In this document: positions 1 through 11,518 of the stretch, one piece after another
Layout of the letters: each line of letters starts with the position of its first letter
Position numbering within the stretch: the stretch's first letter is position 1
DNA from: CAVPCZ01 sp963779225
Lineage (GTDB): Bacteria > Bacteroidota > Ignavibacteria > UBA10030 > UBA6906
Assembly: GCA_963779225.1 (NCBI GenBank)
Contig: CAVZWW010000002.1
Coordinates: 389,378 to 453,377, forward strand
Direction of reading: 5' to 3'
Length of the DNA: 64,000 nucleotides
Translations under genes and position numbers: made by a program
Notes under the pieces: model-generated
Told to the model about the DNA's origin: nothing
What the model saw: only the letters and a program-made list of their open reading frames with translations
Databases searched by the model: none

Positions 1-738
1 GACAGTATAATGTATGCCAAGAGGATACAGACAGCCCTGATCCCGTCACTCGAACTCTTCAGTGATAAACTTGAGCATTTTGTACTTTATAAGCCTCTTG
101 CAATCGTCAGCGGAGACTTCTACTGGGTATCAACACAGGGTAAACTTCAGATCATTATTGCAGCAGATTGTACCGGTCATGGTGTACCCGGTGCCTTTAT
201 GAGCATGCTTGGCGTTACTATGCTGAATGAGATAGTGACAGGTAAACATATTGTTATGCCTGACCAGATCATAGAAGAGCTGCGCCAGGGCATCATTAAG
301 GCTTTGAACCAGGTCGCAGATGAGGATAGTGTTAAGGATGGAATGGATATTGCCATCTGTGCAGTAGATTTCGAAAAGGATCTGCTGTATTACTCAGGCG
401 CCAATAATCCGCTGTATCTTGTAAGAGATGGTGAACTGATCCATTACCGCGCCGATAAGATGCCGGTGGCCATACATTACAAGATGGTACCATTCACGCT
501 TCATACAATTGAACTTAAGAAAGGAGATGCTTTTTATATTTTCTCAGATGGATATGCCGATCAGTTTGGCGGACCGAAGCAGAAGAAATTCATGTCGATG
601 CAACTGAAAGAGACGATAGTTGCAATGTCGAAGGAGCCAATGCTTAAACAAGGTGAAAGGCTTAATGAAATATTTGAAGAATGGCGCGGCGACAGCTCCC
701 AGGTTGATGATGTAACTCTTATTGGCGTAAGATATTAA
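1..738 (+). CDS. SpoIIE-family (PP2C-like) serine phosphatase, C-terminal part
   Basis: The frame is open from base 1, so the protein begins upstream of the window; about 245 residues are visible. They form a SpoIIE/PP2C phosphatase domain, which removes phosphate from Ser/Thr of partner regulators. Visible motifs in order are SGDFYW, DCTGHGVPGAFMSM, GANNPLYLVRDG, FSDGYADQFGG and the terminal SQVDDVTLIG; the Asp residues of SGD, SDG and VDD are the expected metal ligands. The first residues (DSI-YAKRIQ) match the linker that joins this domain to a coiled coil in Bacteroidota sensor phosphatases, and closely resemble the linker of the sensor at 36915. The sensor part is not in the window. Its stop codon overlaps the stop of the convergent lipoprotein gene. 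Confidence 0.9.
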   Translation, partial: DSIMYAKRIQTALIPSLELFSDKLEHFVLYKPLAIVSGDFYWVSTQGKLQIIIAADCTGHGVPGAFMSMLGVTMLNEIVTGKHIVMPDQIIEELRQGIIKALNQVADEDSVKDGMDIAICAVDFEKDLLYYSGANNPLYLVRDGELIHYRADKMPVAIHYKMVPFTLHTIELKKGDAFYIFSDGYADQFGGPKQKKFMSMQLKETIVAMSKEPMLKQGERLNEIFEEWRGDSSQVDDVTLIGVRY

Positions 739-962
739 CGGCACTCAACCTTTGTCACAAGCGAACCTATTGTAATGTCAGGTTTTGCTTCCTGAGCAAT
801 AAGATCTGCTCCGCAATACTCTGTTTCAGTGCCGGTATTAATTACAACGCCATTCTCATAAGTAACATTCTTGCAAAATCCACAATCACCAAGAGCTTCA
901 CAGGCAGTGAATGCCAATGCAACAAATAAGAAACCTGCTCCAAATAAGATTTTTCTTTTCAT
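735..962 (-). CDS. small cysteine-rich lipoprotein
   Basis: A 75-residue protein begins at ATG 962 (MKRKILFGAGF). An upstream in-frame start would add 17 residues in front of a clean signal peptide, so I prefer 962. The hydrophobic stretch ends in the lipobox AFTAC, followed by a short domain with several further Cys residues (CGFCKN, YCGAD) that could form disulfides or bind a metal. I do not recognise the family. It is convergent with the SpoIIE gene and the two stop codons overlap by two bases. Confidence 0.7.
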   Translation of the reverse strand: MKRKILFGAGFLFVALAFTACEALGDCGFCKNVTYENGVVINTGTETEYCGADLIAQEAKPDITIGSLVTKVECR

Positions 963-1132
963 ACCTGTATAATTACGCAGCAAAGATATTAAAACTCTGT
1001 CGTTATTGAACATTTTAATTTAAAAAAGGTTCTTTTCATTAAATAATCACGGTGCGATGCATCAATTTGTGAAATGTACAGTCATTTAGGCAGGAATGAA
1101 AATTATTATAAATTGCATAAAAATCATTTGTC

Positions 1133-1528
1133 ATGGAAGATTCAAAGATGAAAAAACATGTGACCGTGGTAGGAGCCATACATATTGGTTTCGGAATTCT
1201 TGGTCTGATAGGAGCAGTGGCAGTATTCTTTGCACTTAATTTTGCAAGAGGTTTTGTTGAGGGAGAAGAAGTGCCCAATATGGTACTGAAATTTCTCTCC
1301 CTTAGCCTTCCCCTGCTTATAGGATTCATGTCAACACTCGGACTTGTCGGCGGAATTGGATTGCTTTCACTTCAGCCGTGGGCAAGGTACCTTGTGATTG
1401 TGGTAGCAGCCCTGGGATGCCTTAATATCCCGATCGGAACACTCAAAGGCGTATACTCATTGTGGGTATTGCTGCAGGATGATACTGTTAAAATGTTCGA
1501 GCGGAAACAGGATATTACCCAAGTGTAG
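1133..1528 (+). CDS. four-helix inner-membrane protein of unknown function
   Basis: 131 residues with about four hydrophobic segments (roughly 10-35, 55-80, 85-110 and a short C-terminal one) and the conserved-looking string QPWARYLVIVVAALG followed by GTLKGVYSLWVLLQDD. Small proteins with this arrangement are widespread in Bacteroidota and lack an assigned role. The start is ATG 1133 or the downstream ATG 1148 (MKKHVT); neither is decided by the sequence. The stop is immediately followed by a perfect hairpin repeat. Confidence 0.75.
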   Translation: MEDSKMKKHVTVVGAIHIGFGILGLIGAVAVFFALNFARGFVEGEEVPNMVLKFLSLSLPLLIGFMSTLGLVGGIGLLSLQPWARYLVIVVAALGCLNIPIGTLKGVYSLWVLLQDDTVKMFERKQDITQV

Positions 1529-1553
1529 AGACGCGCAATTTGCGCGTCTCTAC
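1525..1553. repeat. 29-bp perfect hairpin repeat, copy 1
   Basis: Thirteen-base arms GTAGAGACGCGCA and TGCGCGTCTCTAC enclose ATT. It sits on the stop of the preceding gene and may act as a bidirectional hairpin. An identical copy is at 4909-4937 and a degenerate one at 1585-1609, so both gaps flanking the WD40-caspase gene carry it. Confidence 0.85.
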
Positions 1554-1584
1554 TACGGGGATTTCGATATAAACTGAATTTTTT

Positions 1585-1609
1585 AAGGACGCGCAGGTTG
1601 CGCGTCTTT
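1585..1609. repeat. degenerate copy of the GACGCGCA hairpin repeat
   Basis: Arms AAGGACGCGCA and TGCGCGTCTTT with a three-base loop and one mismatch. It has the same core as the perfect copies at 1525 and 4909, and lies 35-60 bases before the WD40-caspase start. Confidence 0.7.
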
Positions 1610-1645
1610 ACATTTTGTAAATTAGGCCATTAAAGGATTTCTGGT

Positions 1646-4600
1646 ATGGCTTACAAAACTTTATTAATCATATTCTCCGGAATCATTTTCTGTTTCGGTA
1701 TTTCTGCTCAACAGGTTCAGACAGTCGTACAGACCGGTCATTATTCAGAAGTAACAACTGTTTGTTACAGCCCTGACGGCTACATGATAGCAACAGGCAG
1801 TTCGGATAAGACCGTTAAACTATGGAGAAGGTCAGACGGACGCCAGATCAGGTCATACCAGGGAAACACATCAGAGATTGAAAAAGTAAGTATTAACAGT
1901 AAGATCACTGCTCTCCTGGCTGTTGATTCAGAAGGAACTCTCACAGTCTGGGATCTTAACACCGGAGATGTTATTCGACAAATCAGACAGGAATCAGACA
2001 GATTCACCTGCGCAGCCTTTCATCCTGACGGCTCAAAAATTATTACCGGCAGCAGAAAATCATTTATTTCAGTATGGGACCTGCAGACAGGTAACAGGAC
2101 TATGGAGATAAGAGCTGTTCCTGCCACCCATGAATATGCCAGGGGGTATGAATATCCGGAGAGCGGTTCAGCGGTCTGGAGCATCGATGGGAGGTACATT
2201 GTTGCGGGTGTGGCTGATTTTACTGCAATTCTGTGGGATGCTGAAACGGGAAAGGAGATAAGGAAATTCAAAAAGGAAAATTCAACTTGTACTTCATGTA
2301 TATCCGAGGCAGCGATCACTCCCGATAACAAATATATTGTGCTTGCAGGTTCGGATTCAATAAGGATTTTTAACCGGGAAACCGGATTGCTTGTGAGGTC
2401 CGTTTATGGACAGGGAGGATCCCCGGAGGGACTTGTAATCAGCTCTGACGGAAAACTTGCAGGAGCAATTGAATATGGAGTGGCTGAGATCTGGGATCTT
2501 GCGACAGGGAAACTTATGACCAAAGCAGGTGATTATTCCGAAAGAAAGGTGCTGGGCATTAGCAATCAGTCCTGATGGAAAGGAATTTGCAGCCGGTAAT
2601 GAAAAACGAACAGTCGATCTTCTGAACATTTCTTCAGGTAAAACAATAAGAGTTCTGAAAGGCTATCTTAACCAGGCCGATGAAAGAATACTTACAGATC
2701 CCTATATGTATTGGGCAGGCATGGTCAATGAAGCGAAACTCAGTCCTGACGGGAGATTTATAGCTGTGGGCAGAACTGGTAACAATGCCAAGCTTATAGA
2801 TTTTAAGACGGGAAAGGTTTTCAAAACCCTCAGGGGTCATAATTCAATGGTTATCAGCCTGTGCTTCAGCAGCGACGGAAGATACCTGGCTACCGGAGGA
2901 CTGGATGGAAAAGCAATTGTATGGGATGTGGAAACAGGAACTGCAATAAGGACTTTTTCTTTTCCTGATAAGAAAGAGGCTATCTATTCAGTCGATTTCA
3001 GCGCCGATAATAAGATGCTTGCTGCAGCTGTATGGGGTGGCTATGTTATTATCTGGGATCTGGAGACAGGCAGCCGGATCAGGGCAATTGTACCTCATGA
3101 CAGAATGGGCTGCTACCAGGTTAAGTTCACTCCTAACGGAGTTTATTTTATTTCGGCAGGACTCGATAAGAAACTCAAACTGATAGAAATTGATACAGGT
3201 ACGGAAGTCCGTTCATTTATCGGTCATACAAATGAGACACTCGTAAATTCAATAAATTTCAATACCACGGGAGATAAGTTCATTACCTCAGCATGGGACG
3301 GAACTGTGAGGGTTTGGGATTTTCTTTCGGGACTTCAGCTCCTGAAGATAAAGGCTCACGATGGCGGTGTTTACTCTGCGAAGTTTGACCCTTCAGGAAA
3401 GTATATTATCAGCGGGGGAGATGATTTCAGGATAAGAGTGTGGGATTCGTCTAACGGGACTATGATATCGGAGTTTGAGGGCCATACAGGGGGGGTAGGA
3501 GATGTGAATATTACAGCTGACCTTAAGTATATTATTTCGGGCAGCAGGGACGGATCGGTAAGAATCTGGAACAGGGAGAGTAAAAAGGAGCTTATTTCAA
3601 TAGTATTTCTGAATGAAGATGACTGGTTTATCCGTAATCCGGAGGGTTACTTTGATGCATCCGAAGGAGCTTTCAGCTCAATATCTTTTGTTAAGGGTAC
3701 TACAATTTATTCAATCGGACAGTTTTTCAATGAGTTTTTCAGGCCGGGTCTTTATACTGAGATAATGGAATCAGGATCGGCAGCTTACAGGCAAAACCTG
3801 AATCAGACAATTGATAAATTTCCTCCGCCAACAGTTGAATTCATTCTGCCTGAAAGTGATCTGAGAACTGATAGTCCACATGGCTTCTGTTATGTTAAAG
3901 GTAACCAATAACGGAGGCGGTGTTAAGGAACTGAGGGTATTGCAAAACGGCAAAAGTCAGCCTGTTGATTACTCAGACCTGAAGACGGATGACCAAAGCC
4001 GGGCAGAATGCAACGAAGACATTTGAACTTAACCTGGTGCCGGGAGTGAATGAAATATCAGTTTCTGCATTCAGTAACGGCGAGATAGAATCTCAGCCGG
4101 CAACTGTGAATATTATGTACAGCGGATTACAAAAGAGTGCTGATTGCTATATCCTCAGTATCGGAATAAACAAATATGAGAATGAAAGCATGAACCTGAC
4201 TTATGCACGGGGAGATGCAGAGGCTTTTGCCGATTCGGTATCTGCCGGCGGAGAGAAGATGTTCAAGAGTGTTCACAGTATCAAACTGCTCGACAGGGAT
4301 GCATCAAAGACAGGTATCTTAAACGCAATAGATGAAATAAGCAAAACCATCAGGAAGGAGGATGTATTTATTTTTTTCTATGCCGGACATGGTAGTGTTG
4401 TTGACGGGGGATTTTATTTCATAACTCCGGAGGTTACCGGCATGTACCAGAAAGATAAACTGCAAAATGCCCTGTATGTAACAGAATTGCAGGAAAAGCT
4501 TAAACTGCTTCCCGCTCTGAAACAGGTTGTTTTTGTCGATGCCTGCCATTCGGGAGGTTCGGTGGAGGTTCTTGCAATGAGGGGAGGCGCCGAGGAAAAG

Positions 4601-4888
4601 GCGCTCGCCCAGTTATCGCGAAGTTCAGGTATACACGTAATGGCTTCGTCTGAGAGCCAGCAGCAATCGGCCGAGATCAAGAGCCTCAATCACGGGGTAT
4701 TTACCTATGTTCTTCTGGAGGCATTAAGCGGAAAGGCTGACGGAGCTCCTGCCGATTCAAAGATCACAGTATATGAGATCAAATCATATATCGACGACCA
4801 GGTGCCGGAACTTTCATACAGGCTGATAAGACACAGGCAGTTTCCAAGTACATTCTCAATAGGTCACGATTTTCCGCTGGTGATGTAA
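1646..4888 (+). CDS. exported WD40-repeat / caspase-like (peptidase C14) protein, frameshifted
   Basis: One gene of about 1080 codons, split into three frames with breaks near 2550, 3895 and 3990. It starts at ATG 1646 with a signal peptide ending ISAQ. Most of the protein is WD40 repeats (recurring GH...SPDG...TGSxDxxxxxWD pattern, about a dozen blades, perhaps two propellers). The C-terminal ~250 residues are a caspase-fold peptidase: the catalytic His lies in FFYAGHGS (about 4380) and the catalytic Cys in VFVDACHSGG (about 4545), so the His-Cys dyad is intact. WD40-caspase fusions occur in many bacteria with mostly unknown roles; some caspase-like proteins act in cell-death or signalling systems. 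Identical hairpin repeats flank the gene. Because domains continue cleanly across each break, I read the breaks as indel errors. Confidence 0.85.
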
Positions 4889-4908
4889 ATTTAAAAGTAT
4901 TTCCTGGT

Positions 4909-4937
4909 GTAGAGACGCGCAATTTGCGCGTCTCTAC
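4909..4937. repeat. 29-bp perfect hairpin repeat, copy 2
   Basis: Identical to 1525-1553 (13-base arms, ATT loop). It lies between the WD40-caspase stop and ettA and could terminate transcription as a hairpin, although no strong T tract follows. Confidence 0.85.
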
Positions 4938-4970
4938 GTATTTTTGTGAGATAATTTAAATAATCACCGC

Positions 4971-6654
4971 ATGGCTGACGACAATAAGATTATTTTTTCG
5001 ATGTACAAGGTTGGAAAGACATTTCCGCCTCACAGACAGGTACTTAAGGATATATCACTCTCGTTTTTCCTGGGAGCCAAGATCGGTATCATTGGTCTGA
5101 ATGGTTCAGGAAAATCCACTCTTCTGAAGATAATTGCAGGACTTGAGAAAGAGTATCAGGGCGATGTAACCTTTCTTCCCGGTTATACTGTCGGACATCT
5201 GTCGCAGGATCCACTGCTTGAGGAAAACCGTACGGTAAGGGAGATTGTTGAAGAAGGGGTGAAGGAGATCATGGATGTCATCCAGGAGTATGAAAAGATA
5301 AACAACAGTTTCGGGGAACCTGAGGTTTATGAAAATCCCGATAAGATGCAGCAGCTTATGGACCGGCAGGCAGTTCTCCAGGAGAAAATCGATTATCACG
5401 ACGGATGGAATATTGAGCACAAGCTCGACAGGGCAATGGATGCCCTCAGGTGCCCCGAAGGATCTGCAACTGTAAATGTTCTTTCGGGAGGAGAACGGAG
5501 AAGGGTGGCTTTGTGCCGCTTGCTGCTTAAGCAGCCTGATGTGCTTCTTCTCGATGAGCCTACCAACCACCTCGATGCCGAGTCGGTTCAATGGCTCGAG
5601 ACAACACTGAAACAATATCATGGCACTGTAATCTGCATAACACACGACAGGTATTTCCTTGATAATGTTGCCGGCTGGATACTTGAACTCGACAGGGGAG
5701 AGGGGATCCCATGGAAAGGGAACTACTCATCGTGGCTTGAGCAGAAAGCCAAACGGCTTGAGTCGGAGGAGAAGGGCAATGTGAAAAGAAGAAAGATCCT
5801 TGAACGTGAACTGGAATGGGTAAGAATGTCTCCGAAAGCACGGCATGCAAAATCGAAAGCCAGGCTGGGGGCTTATGAAAATCTTCTTAACCAGGATGTG
5901 AAACAGAAGGAGGAAAAGCTGGAGATTTTCATTCCAAACGGACCACAGGCTTGGCGACAAGGTTATAGAAGCAAAATCAGTTACAAAGGCATTTGATGAT
6001 AAGGTTCTTTTTGAGGACCTCGATTTCAGGCTTCCTCCTAACGGTATAGTTGGTGTTATCGGTCCGAATGGCGCCGGAAAGACAACCCTTTTCAGGATGA
6101 TTATGGAGCAGGAAAAGGCAACAAAAGGCACTTTCAGCATTGGAGAAACTGTAACCCTGGGATATGTCGACCAGGCTCATGCGGCAATTGACCCTGCAAA
6201 AACAGTCTATGAAGTTATTTCAGGAGGTCAGCAGGATGTGATGGTTGGAAACAGGCTGGTAAATGCCAGGGCTTATGTGGCCCGTTTTAATTTCACAGGA
6301 GCCGATCAGGAGAAGAAGTGTGGAATACTGTCAGGAGGTGAGAGAAACAGGCTGCATCTTGCTCTTACGCTTAAATCGGGGGCAAATGTTCTGCTTCTTG
6401 ACGAACCAACAAACGATATTGATGTAAATACCCTCAGGGCTCTCGAAGAGGGACTTGAGAATTTTGCAGGCTGTGCCGTAATAATCTCCCACGACAGGTG
6501 GTTCCTCGACAGGGTCACTACCCACATGCTTGCTTTCGAAGGTAATTCAAAGGTTGTATGGTTCGAAGGCAATTACTCTGATTATGAAGAGAATTACAAG
6601 AAAAGGGTTGCTGATACAACACCGGTGAGGATTAAGTATAAGAAACTGGTATAA
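4971..6654 (+). CDS. ettA: energy-dependent translational throttle protein EttA (ABC-F), one frameshift
   Basis: ABC-F ATPase of about 560 residues, the usual EttA length. It binds the ribosomal E site and gates translation according to ATP/ADP. The first half has Walker A GLNGSGKST (residues 42-50), signature LSGGERRR (171-178) and Walker B LLLDEPTNHLD (192-202), followed by the charged P-site linker. The second half has GPNGAGKTT (about 6063), LSGGERNR (about 6330) and LLLDEPTNDID (about 6393). The frame changes near 5947: after IPNGP the protein continues as LGDKVIEAKSV in another frame, giving a net single-base insertion. The N-terminal KVGKTFPPHRQVLKDISLSF is typical of EttA rather than Uup or YbiT. 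Cytosolic, probably monocistronic. Confidence 0.92.
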
Positions 6655-6660
6655 CGGCAG

Positions 6661-6826
6661 GGACGAGTTAGAAATCCCGTGGCTAGGGAGCTGATTAGGG
6701 GTGGCGGCCAAGGCGCAACGGCACAACGGAATGCAGTTAACCGGCTGGCAAGTCTGTGACTTCGCGTAACAGAAAGCGAAGTTACAAACTTCGCTTAGTA
6801 GTGCTACTGCACAACGGCGCAAGCTG
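6661..6826. other. intergenic spacer with imperfect hairpin
   Basis: Between the convergent ettA and dehydrogenase stops. It contains GTGACTTCGC at about 6758 and GCGAAGTTAC at about 6776 as imperfect inverted arms, plus GCACAACGG-type short repeats. No gene is visible; the hairpin could serve as a shared terminator. Confidence 0.4.
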
Positions 6827-7985
6827 TTACAACTGAATCTCCAGCGCCTTCCTTGTAACCTGGGGTGTAGTGAGTCCCCTGTCACCCATCGAAAGCCATT
6901 TCCTCTCTTCAAATCGCTTTACGATCCTGTCAATAGTATCCTGTTTGACTCCATAGTCAGAAAGCCGTGTTCCTATGCCCAGGGACTGGAAGAATTTCTC
7001 TGTTTTATCAATTGCAGCGTCTGCCTTCTCATCTTCAGTTCCTGATTTGATATTCCATACTCTTTCTGCATACTGGACAAGCTTTCCTTTTTTCTCCTCT
7101 TTCAGTGTCTTCCAGAGTCCGGGCAGAACAATCGCAAGAGTCCTTGCATGATCAATATTATGGAAGGCCGTAAGTTCATGTCCTATCGAGTGCACCGACC
7201 AGTCGCCCGGAACACCGCAGCTGATGATTCCGTTGAGTGCCATGGTTGCACTCCACATCAGGTTCGACATTGCTTCATAATCATCAGGTCTGGCATAGAC
7301 CTTTGGGGCTTCTTCTATGAGGGTTATCATAATTGCCTCGGCAAACCTGTCCTGTATTGGTGCATTTACCGGGTATGTAAGATACTGCTCCGTGACATGT
7401 ACAAATGCATCCACTATGCCATTCGCAACCTGTTTCTTGTGGAAGGGTGCCGGCAGCATCAGGCAGCAGAACTGAGAACTTTGGAAATACAGGGTTAACG
7501 GAGAATGCCAGCTTTTCTGTTGTCGACTTCCTGCTGATGACCGAATTTTTGTTCATTTCGGTTCCTGTTGCAGGCAGAGTAAGTATACAACCAAAAGGAA
7601 TAGCTTCAGTTACCTCTGCGCTCTCCGAAAGTATTTTCCAGGGATCGCCGTTTTTAAAAAGTGCTGCGGCAGCAATGAATTTTGTTGCATCAATTACCGA
7701 TCCGCCTCCGGCAGCAATGATATAACTGATCTTTTTTTGTTTGATTATTTCAACCGCTTTCATGGAGGTTTCGTAGGTGGGATTGGGCTCGATGCCTCCG
7801 AATTCGGTCAGTTCAAAACCCTTAAGAGCAGCCCTTACTCTGTCATAAACACCGTTTTTAAAAATGCTTCCGCCTCCATAAATTAGTATAACCTTGCTTC
7901 CGGCAGGTACCTGCTCGGTGATTTGTGACACCTGGTCTTTACCGAAAAATATTTTAACGGGATTATAAAATTCGAAATCTTTCAT
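6827..7985 (-). CDS. iron-containing alcohol dehydrogenase, YqhD/BdhA type, one frameshift
   Basis: Cytosolic NAD(P)H-dependent aldehyde reductase/butanol dehydrogenase family, about 385 residues. From ATG 7985 the N-terminal dinucleotide-binding half shows YGGGSIFKNG, AAGGGSVIDATK and TLPATGTEM. After a frame change near 7455 the C-terminal iron-binding half shows QVANGIVDAFVHVTEQYL (Asp and His ligands) and SIGHELTAFHNIDHARTLA (two further His ligands), so all four metal ligands are present. The carbonyl substrate cannot be told from sequence. It is convergent with ettA across 170 bases of intergenic DNA. Confidence 0.9.
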
Positions 7986-8087
7986 GATGATATTGATTAA
8001 GTATATTCGGTGCCAAAAATAGCAAATTAAAGTTAAAGAGTGTTTAACCTGAATAAGACTGATACTATTTCAGTTATTGCGCCCGGC

Positions 8088-8969
8088 CTATTTTTTTAGT
8101 GGATCATATGACATCCAGTCAATCTCCAGTTCATAAGGCTGCAGAGGCTTTTCTATTGAATTGGGATTGGTTTCAACGGGCCAGTTGTTTGTATGCCAGA
8201 AATTCATCCTGTAGCGCGACTTATTCTGAGGTATTCCTTCAAGTGATCCCTTGTAATCCCACAAAACAACAGTGTCGGCAGTTACCGGATGTATCATCCA
8301 CCAGCGGACCCGATCGGGAAGCCAGTCGAATCCGTAAGTATAGAACTGTGACGAAGCATCATATCCTTCTATTGCCGGAATGGTGTCAGGCATACTCTGG
8401 ATCCCTGTAAGCTGTCGCCTTATGCCGCTGAGGTTTTCCCTGTATGAAGTGTTGTAAATAATTCCTTTGGCCATATTAATGGTCCGTCCTACCCGCCTCA
8501 GATCTCCTTTGGGACCTGTCCAGGTACCTACATAGATTACCTCCGGATCTGCTATCAGCCATTCCCAGTCTATTTCACTGAGCCCGGGCACGCTGTCCAT
8601 ATGATAGGTAAAATAACCAACCACCACGCCGGCATTGGGTTGAATATCCCTTACATCAGGAACCTTCAGGCGTGCTGCATAGGTGCCGAAATGTGTATAA
8701 TCCTTTGAAATAATTTCAGGTCCCCGGCCAGCACCTGCAGGACCCTGCGGATCAATCCTGAATGACAGGATTTTTTTACCGGGTTCTGTTTTTGAATCTG
8801 TGCCATATAAATACCTGAGAGCATCATTATCGCCGAAAGAGTTGTGGCTGAAAAAATCAGATGATGAACCGTCGAAATCTTCGAAGAAAGAGTCGTGATA
8901 CCGTTCTTTCTGTGTACAGGCGGCAAGGCCTGCAATGATTATGACTGCTGTAGCAAAGATGTGTTTCAT
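8088..8969 (-). CDS. GH16-family glycoside hydrolase lipoprotein
   Basis: 293 residues, intact. The signal peptide ends in lipobox GLAAC (Cys18), so the enzyme is probably anchored in the outer membrane or periplasm. The catalytic GH16 signature ExDxE is seen as SEIDWEW, with Glu132 the nucleophile, Asp134 supporting and Glu136 the acid/base. Flanking features (AGRGPEIISKDYTHFGTYAARLKVP before; FYTYGFDWLPDRVRWWMIHP after) are typical of the concanavalin-like fold. GH16 enzymes cleave beta-1,3/1,4-glucans or galactans; the exact substrate is not readable. No SusC/SusD genes are adjacent. Confidence 0.88.
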   Translation of the reverse strand: MKHIFATAVIIIAGLAACTQKERYHDSFFEDFDGSSSDFFSHNSFGDNDALRYLYGTDSKTEPGKKILSFRIDPQGPAGAGRGPEIISKDYTHFGTYAARLKVPDVRDIQPNAGVVVGYFTYHMDSVPGLSEIDWEWLIADPEVIYVGTWTGPKGDLRRVGRTINMAKGIIYNTSYRENLSGIRRQLTGIQSMPDTIPAIEGYDASSQFYTYGFDWLPDRVRWWMIHPVTADTVVLWDYKGSLEGIPQNKSRYRMNFWHTNNWPVETNPNSIEKPLQPYELEIDWMSYDPLKK

Positions 8970-9069
8970 AGTGCCTCCTGGATATTAATGATTTTGTCCG
9001 AAATATAATTGTTTTAAGAAGGCAAAGGTTTAAATTTGGTTTAATTTTATATTCACCCAGGAAAAAATA

Positions 9070-11455
9070 ATGTTCCGACACTATCTTAATCTGACAATCA
9101 GATCCCTGATGCTGAAGAGGGGATATTTTATAATTAATCTTCTGGGACTGACCATCGGTATTACCTCATTTATCCTGATCGTATTATGGATAAAAGCCGA
9201 AACTTCTTACGATAAGTTTCACAAAAAGGCGGATAATATATACAGGGTAGATTATCTCTTGTATGAGGAAGGTATCCTTGAGCAGCACTCTGCATCAGGA
9301 TCGGCCTCCATCGGAAAAGAGATTAAGAACATGTTCCCGGAAGTTGAAGGCTATACACGGTTTTCCCGTACTGAAAGCCTTGTAAAATATGAGGATAAAG
9401 TATTCAGGGAGAAGAATATACTGTATGCACAGTCATCTTTTTTTGATCTCTTTTCGTTTCCTCTTGCTGCGGGCAAAGCTGATTCCTCCCTTCTTGCCAT
9501 CAATCATGCCGTCATAACCGAGGAAACAGCAAGAAAGTATTTTGGCGATGCAGATCCGATAGGCAAAATGATCACTCTTGACGGGGCCATGAATTTTGAG
9601 ATAACAGGAATCGTAAGATCAATTCCCGGAAATTCTCATATCAGCTTTGATATTCTGTTATCGTATGAAAATCTGATTAAACTCTCAAAATACTGGGATA
9701 ACTCGTGGGTGGCAGAAAATGTATATTCTTACATCCTTCTGGCACCTGAAGCTGATCCCAAGGCATTGCAGGACAAATTACCACAGATTCCGGAGACCTT
9801 TATCGGGAGGTCAATGAAGGAGGCATTCTACCTTCTGGAGTACAGACTGGTAAAACTTACGGATATTCATTTACATTCCTCTATCAGTAACGAGTTAAAA
9901 GTAAACGGCAGTTATCGGAATGTTGTTTCCCTTGGAATTATCGCCTGCCTGGTACTGCTTATAGCGTTCATAAATTACATTAACCTTGCTACCTCACACT
10001 CAATAGAAAGAGCCCACGAAACAGGCATCCGCAAAGTATCGGGCGCCCTCAGAAAAGACCTTGTTTTACTGTTCCTTACAGAGTCTGCATTGTTGAATCT
10101 GCTTGCATTGCTGGTAAGCCTGACAGGCGTGCTGCTGTTGCTGCCTTTCTTCAGACAGGTTATGCAGAGTCCGCTTCAGATCGATTACGGATTTGTTTTC
10201 CTGCTCTTTTCCCTTTTACTTGTTTCAGGATCGTTGCTGAGCGGATTGCTTCCTGCCATTTATGTTTCAGGATTTACTCCCGCTCTCGTTTTAAAAGGGA
10301 AAAAGCCAACAGGATCAGTATGGATAAGCAGGCTTAAGAATTCCCTGGTGATCTTCCAGTTCACAATTTCGCTAATTCTCATTATAGGAACCCTAACAAT
10401 TTACCGGCAGGTCAGTTTCATGCGCCATCACGACCTGGGTTTCAACATCAGTGGATTGCTGGCTCTTGATGGTCCGCGGATAATCAGTGCTAATTCATTT
10501 GAATCATACATGAATGGTCTTGAATCATTTAAAAATGATGTGGAAGCCCTGTCGGGTGTCAGCAGTATTACTACTTCATCCAATGTGCCGGGAACTGAAA
10601 TAAAAAACTCGCGTGTTTATGGTATCCCGGTTGAGGGACGAAACACCGAAAAAAGGATTGACATTTATATGGTTGATGATCATTTCTTTAAGACCTATGG
10701 TCTGACTCTTCTTGCGGGAGATAATTTCAGTGCCTCAATTACAGGAAGAATCCGGTAAGATCATTTTAAATGAATCAGCTCTTACCTATTTCGGGTTTGA
10801 AAATGCTGAGGCTGCCAGCGGGAAGATCTTAAGAAGCGGGAACCAGGAAGTCATCATAAAGGGTATTATTAATGATTTCAATCAGCAATCGCTCAAGGAA
10901 TTACCGGGACCAATAGCGTTTTTCAATCAGCCTTCAAATAAATATTATACTATCAGGGTTAATATGACTGGTATTGAACAGCTTATCCCCGAACTTGAAA
11001 AGATATGGATAAAGCATTATCCGGGAAATCCCTTTTCTTACTTTTTCCTGGACGATTTTTTTAATGAGCAGTACAGGGCCGATCAGCGTTTTAACGGATT
11101 GTTTCTTGCAAGTTCCATACTTGCAATAATTATTGCCTGTCTGGGCTTATCGGGCCTGTCAGCTTACGCTATAACCAGGCGCACAAAGGAGATAGGTATC
11201 CGAAAGTCAAACGGGGCCAGGACAGTGCAGGTGATGGTTTTACTGAACAGCGACTTTGTGAAGTGGGTACTGATAGCTTTTGTAATAGCCACTCCGGCAG
11301 GATGGTTTGCTATGGACAGATGGCTTCAGAATTTTGCATACAGGACAGATTTGAGCTGGTGGATCTTTGCGCTTGCAGGCGCCATTGCACTTGCGATCGC
11401 TTTGCTTACAGTAAGCTGGCAAAGCTGGAGAGCTGCGACGCAGAAATCCTGTTGA
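9070..11455 (+). CDS. FtsX/MacB-type ABC transporter permease, one frameshift
   Basis: About 795 residues in two frames joined near 10745. The N-terminus (LTIRSLMLKRGYFIINLLGLTIG) is the first transmembrane helix, followed by a periplasmic MacB-like domain (SYDKFHKKADNIYRVDYLL...). FtsX cores follow at about residues 285-420 and at the C-terminus (ASSILAIIIACLGLSGLSAYAITRRTKEIGIRKSNGA), giving the eight-helix duplicated arrangement common in Bacteroidota. Such permeases pair with an ATPase in lipoprotein or antimicrobial export; no ATPase gene is next to it, which is common for this family in the phylum. The substrate is unknown. Confidence 0.88.
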
Positions 11456-11518
11456 AGCTCTTCGGTATGAATAATAATAAAAGCCTCTATGTTATAATTG
11501 ACATTTTTTATTCTAACC

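Noticed and set aside
1525..1553. Classical rho-independent terminator
   Set aside because: The stem is perfect but no T tract follows on either strand, and identical copies elsewhere argue for a repeat element.
5106..5645. 179-codon minus-strand ORF inside ettA
   Set aside because: Antisense shadow of a well-supported ABC-F gene; no family resemblance and no start signals.
7405..7725. Plus-strand ORF in the alcohol dehydrogenase
   Set aside because: Antisense to the recognisable iron-dependent dehydrogenase.
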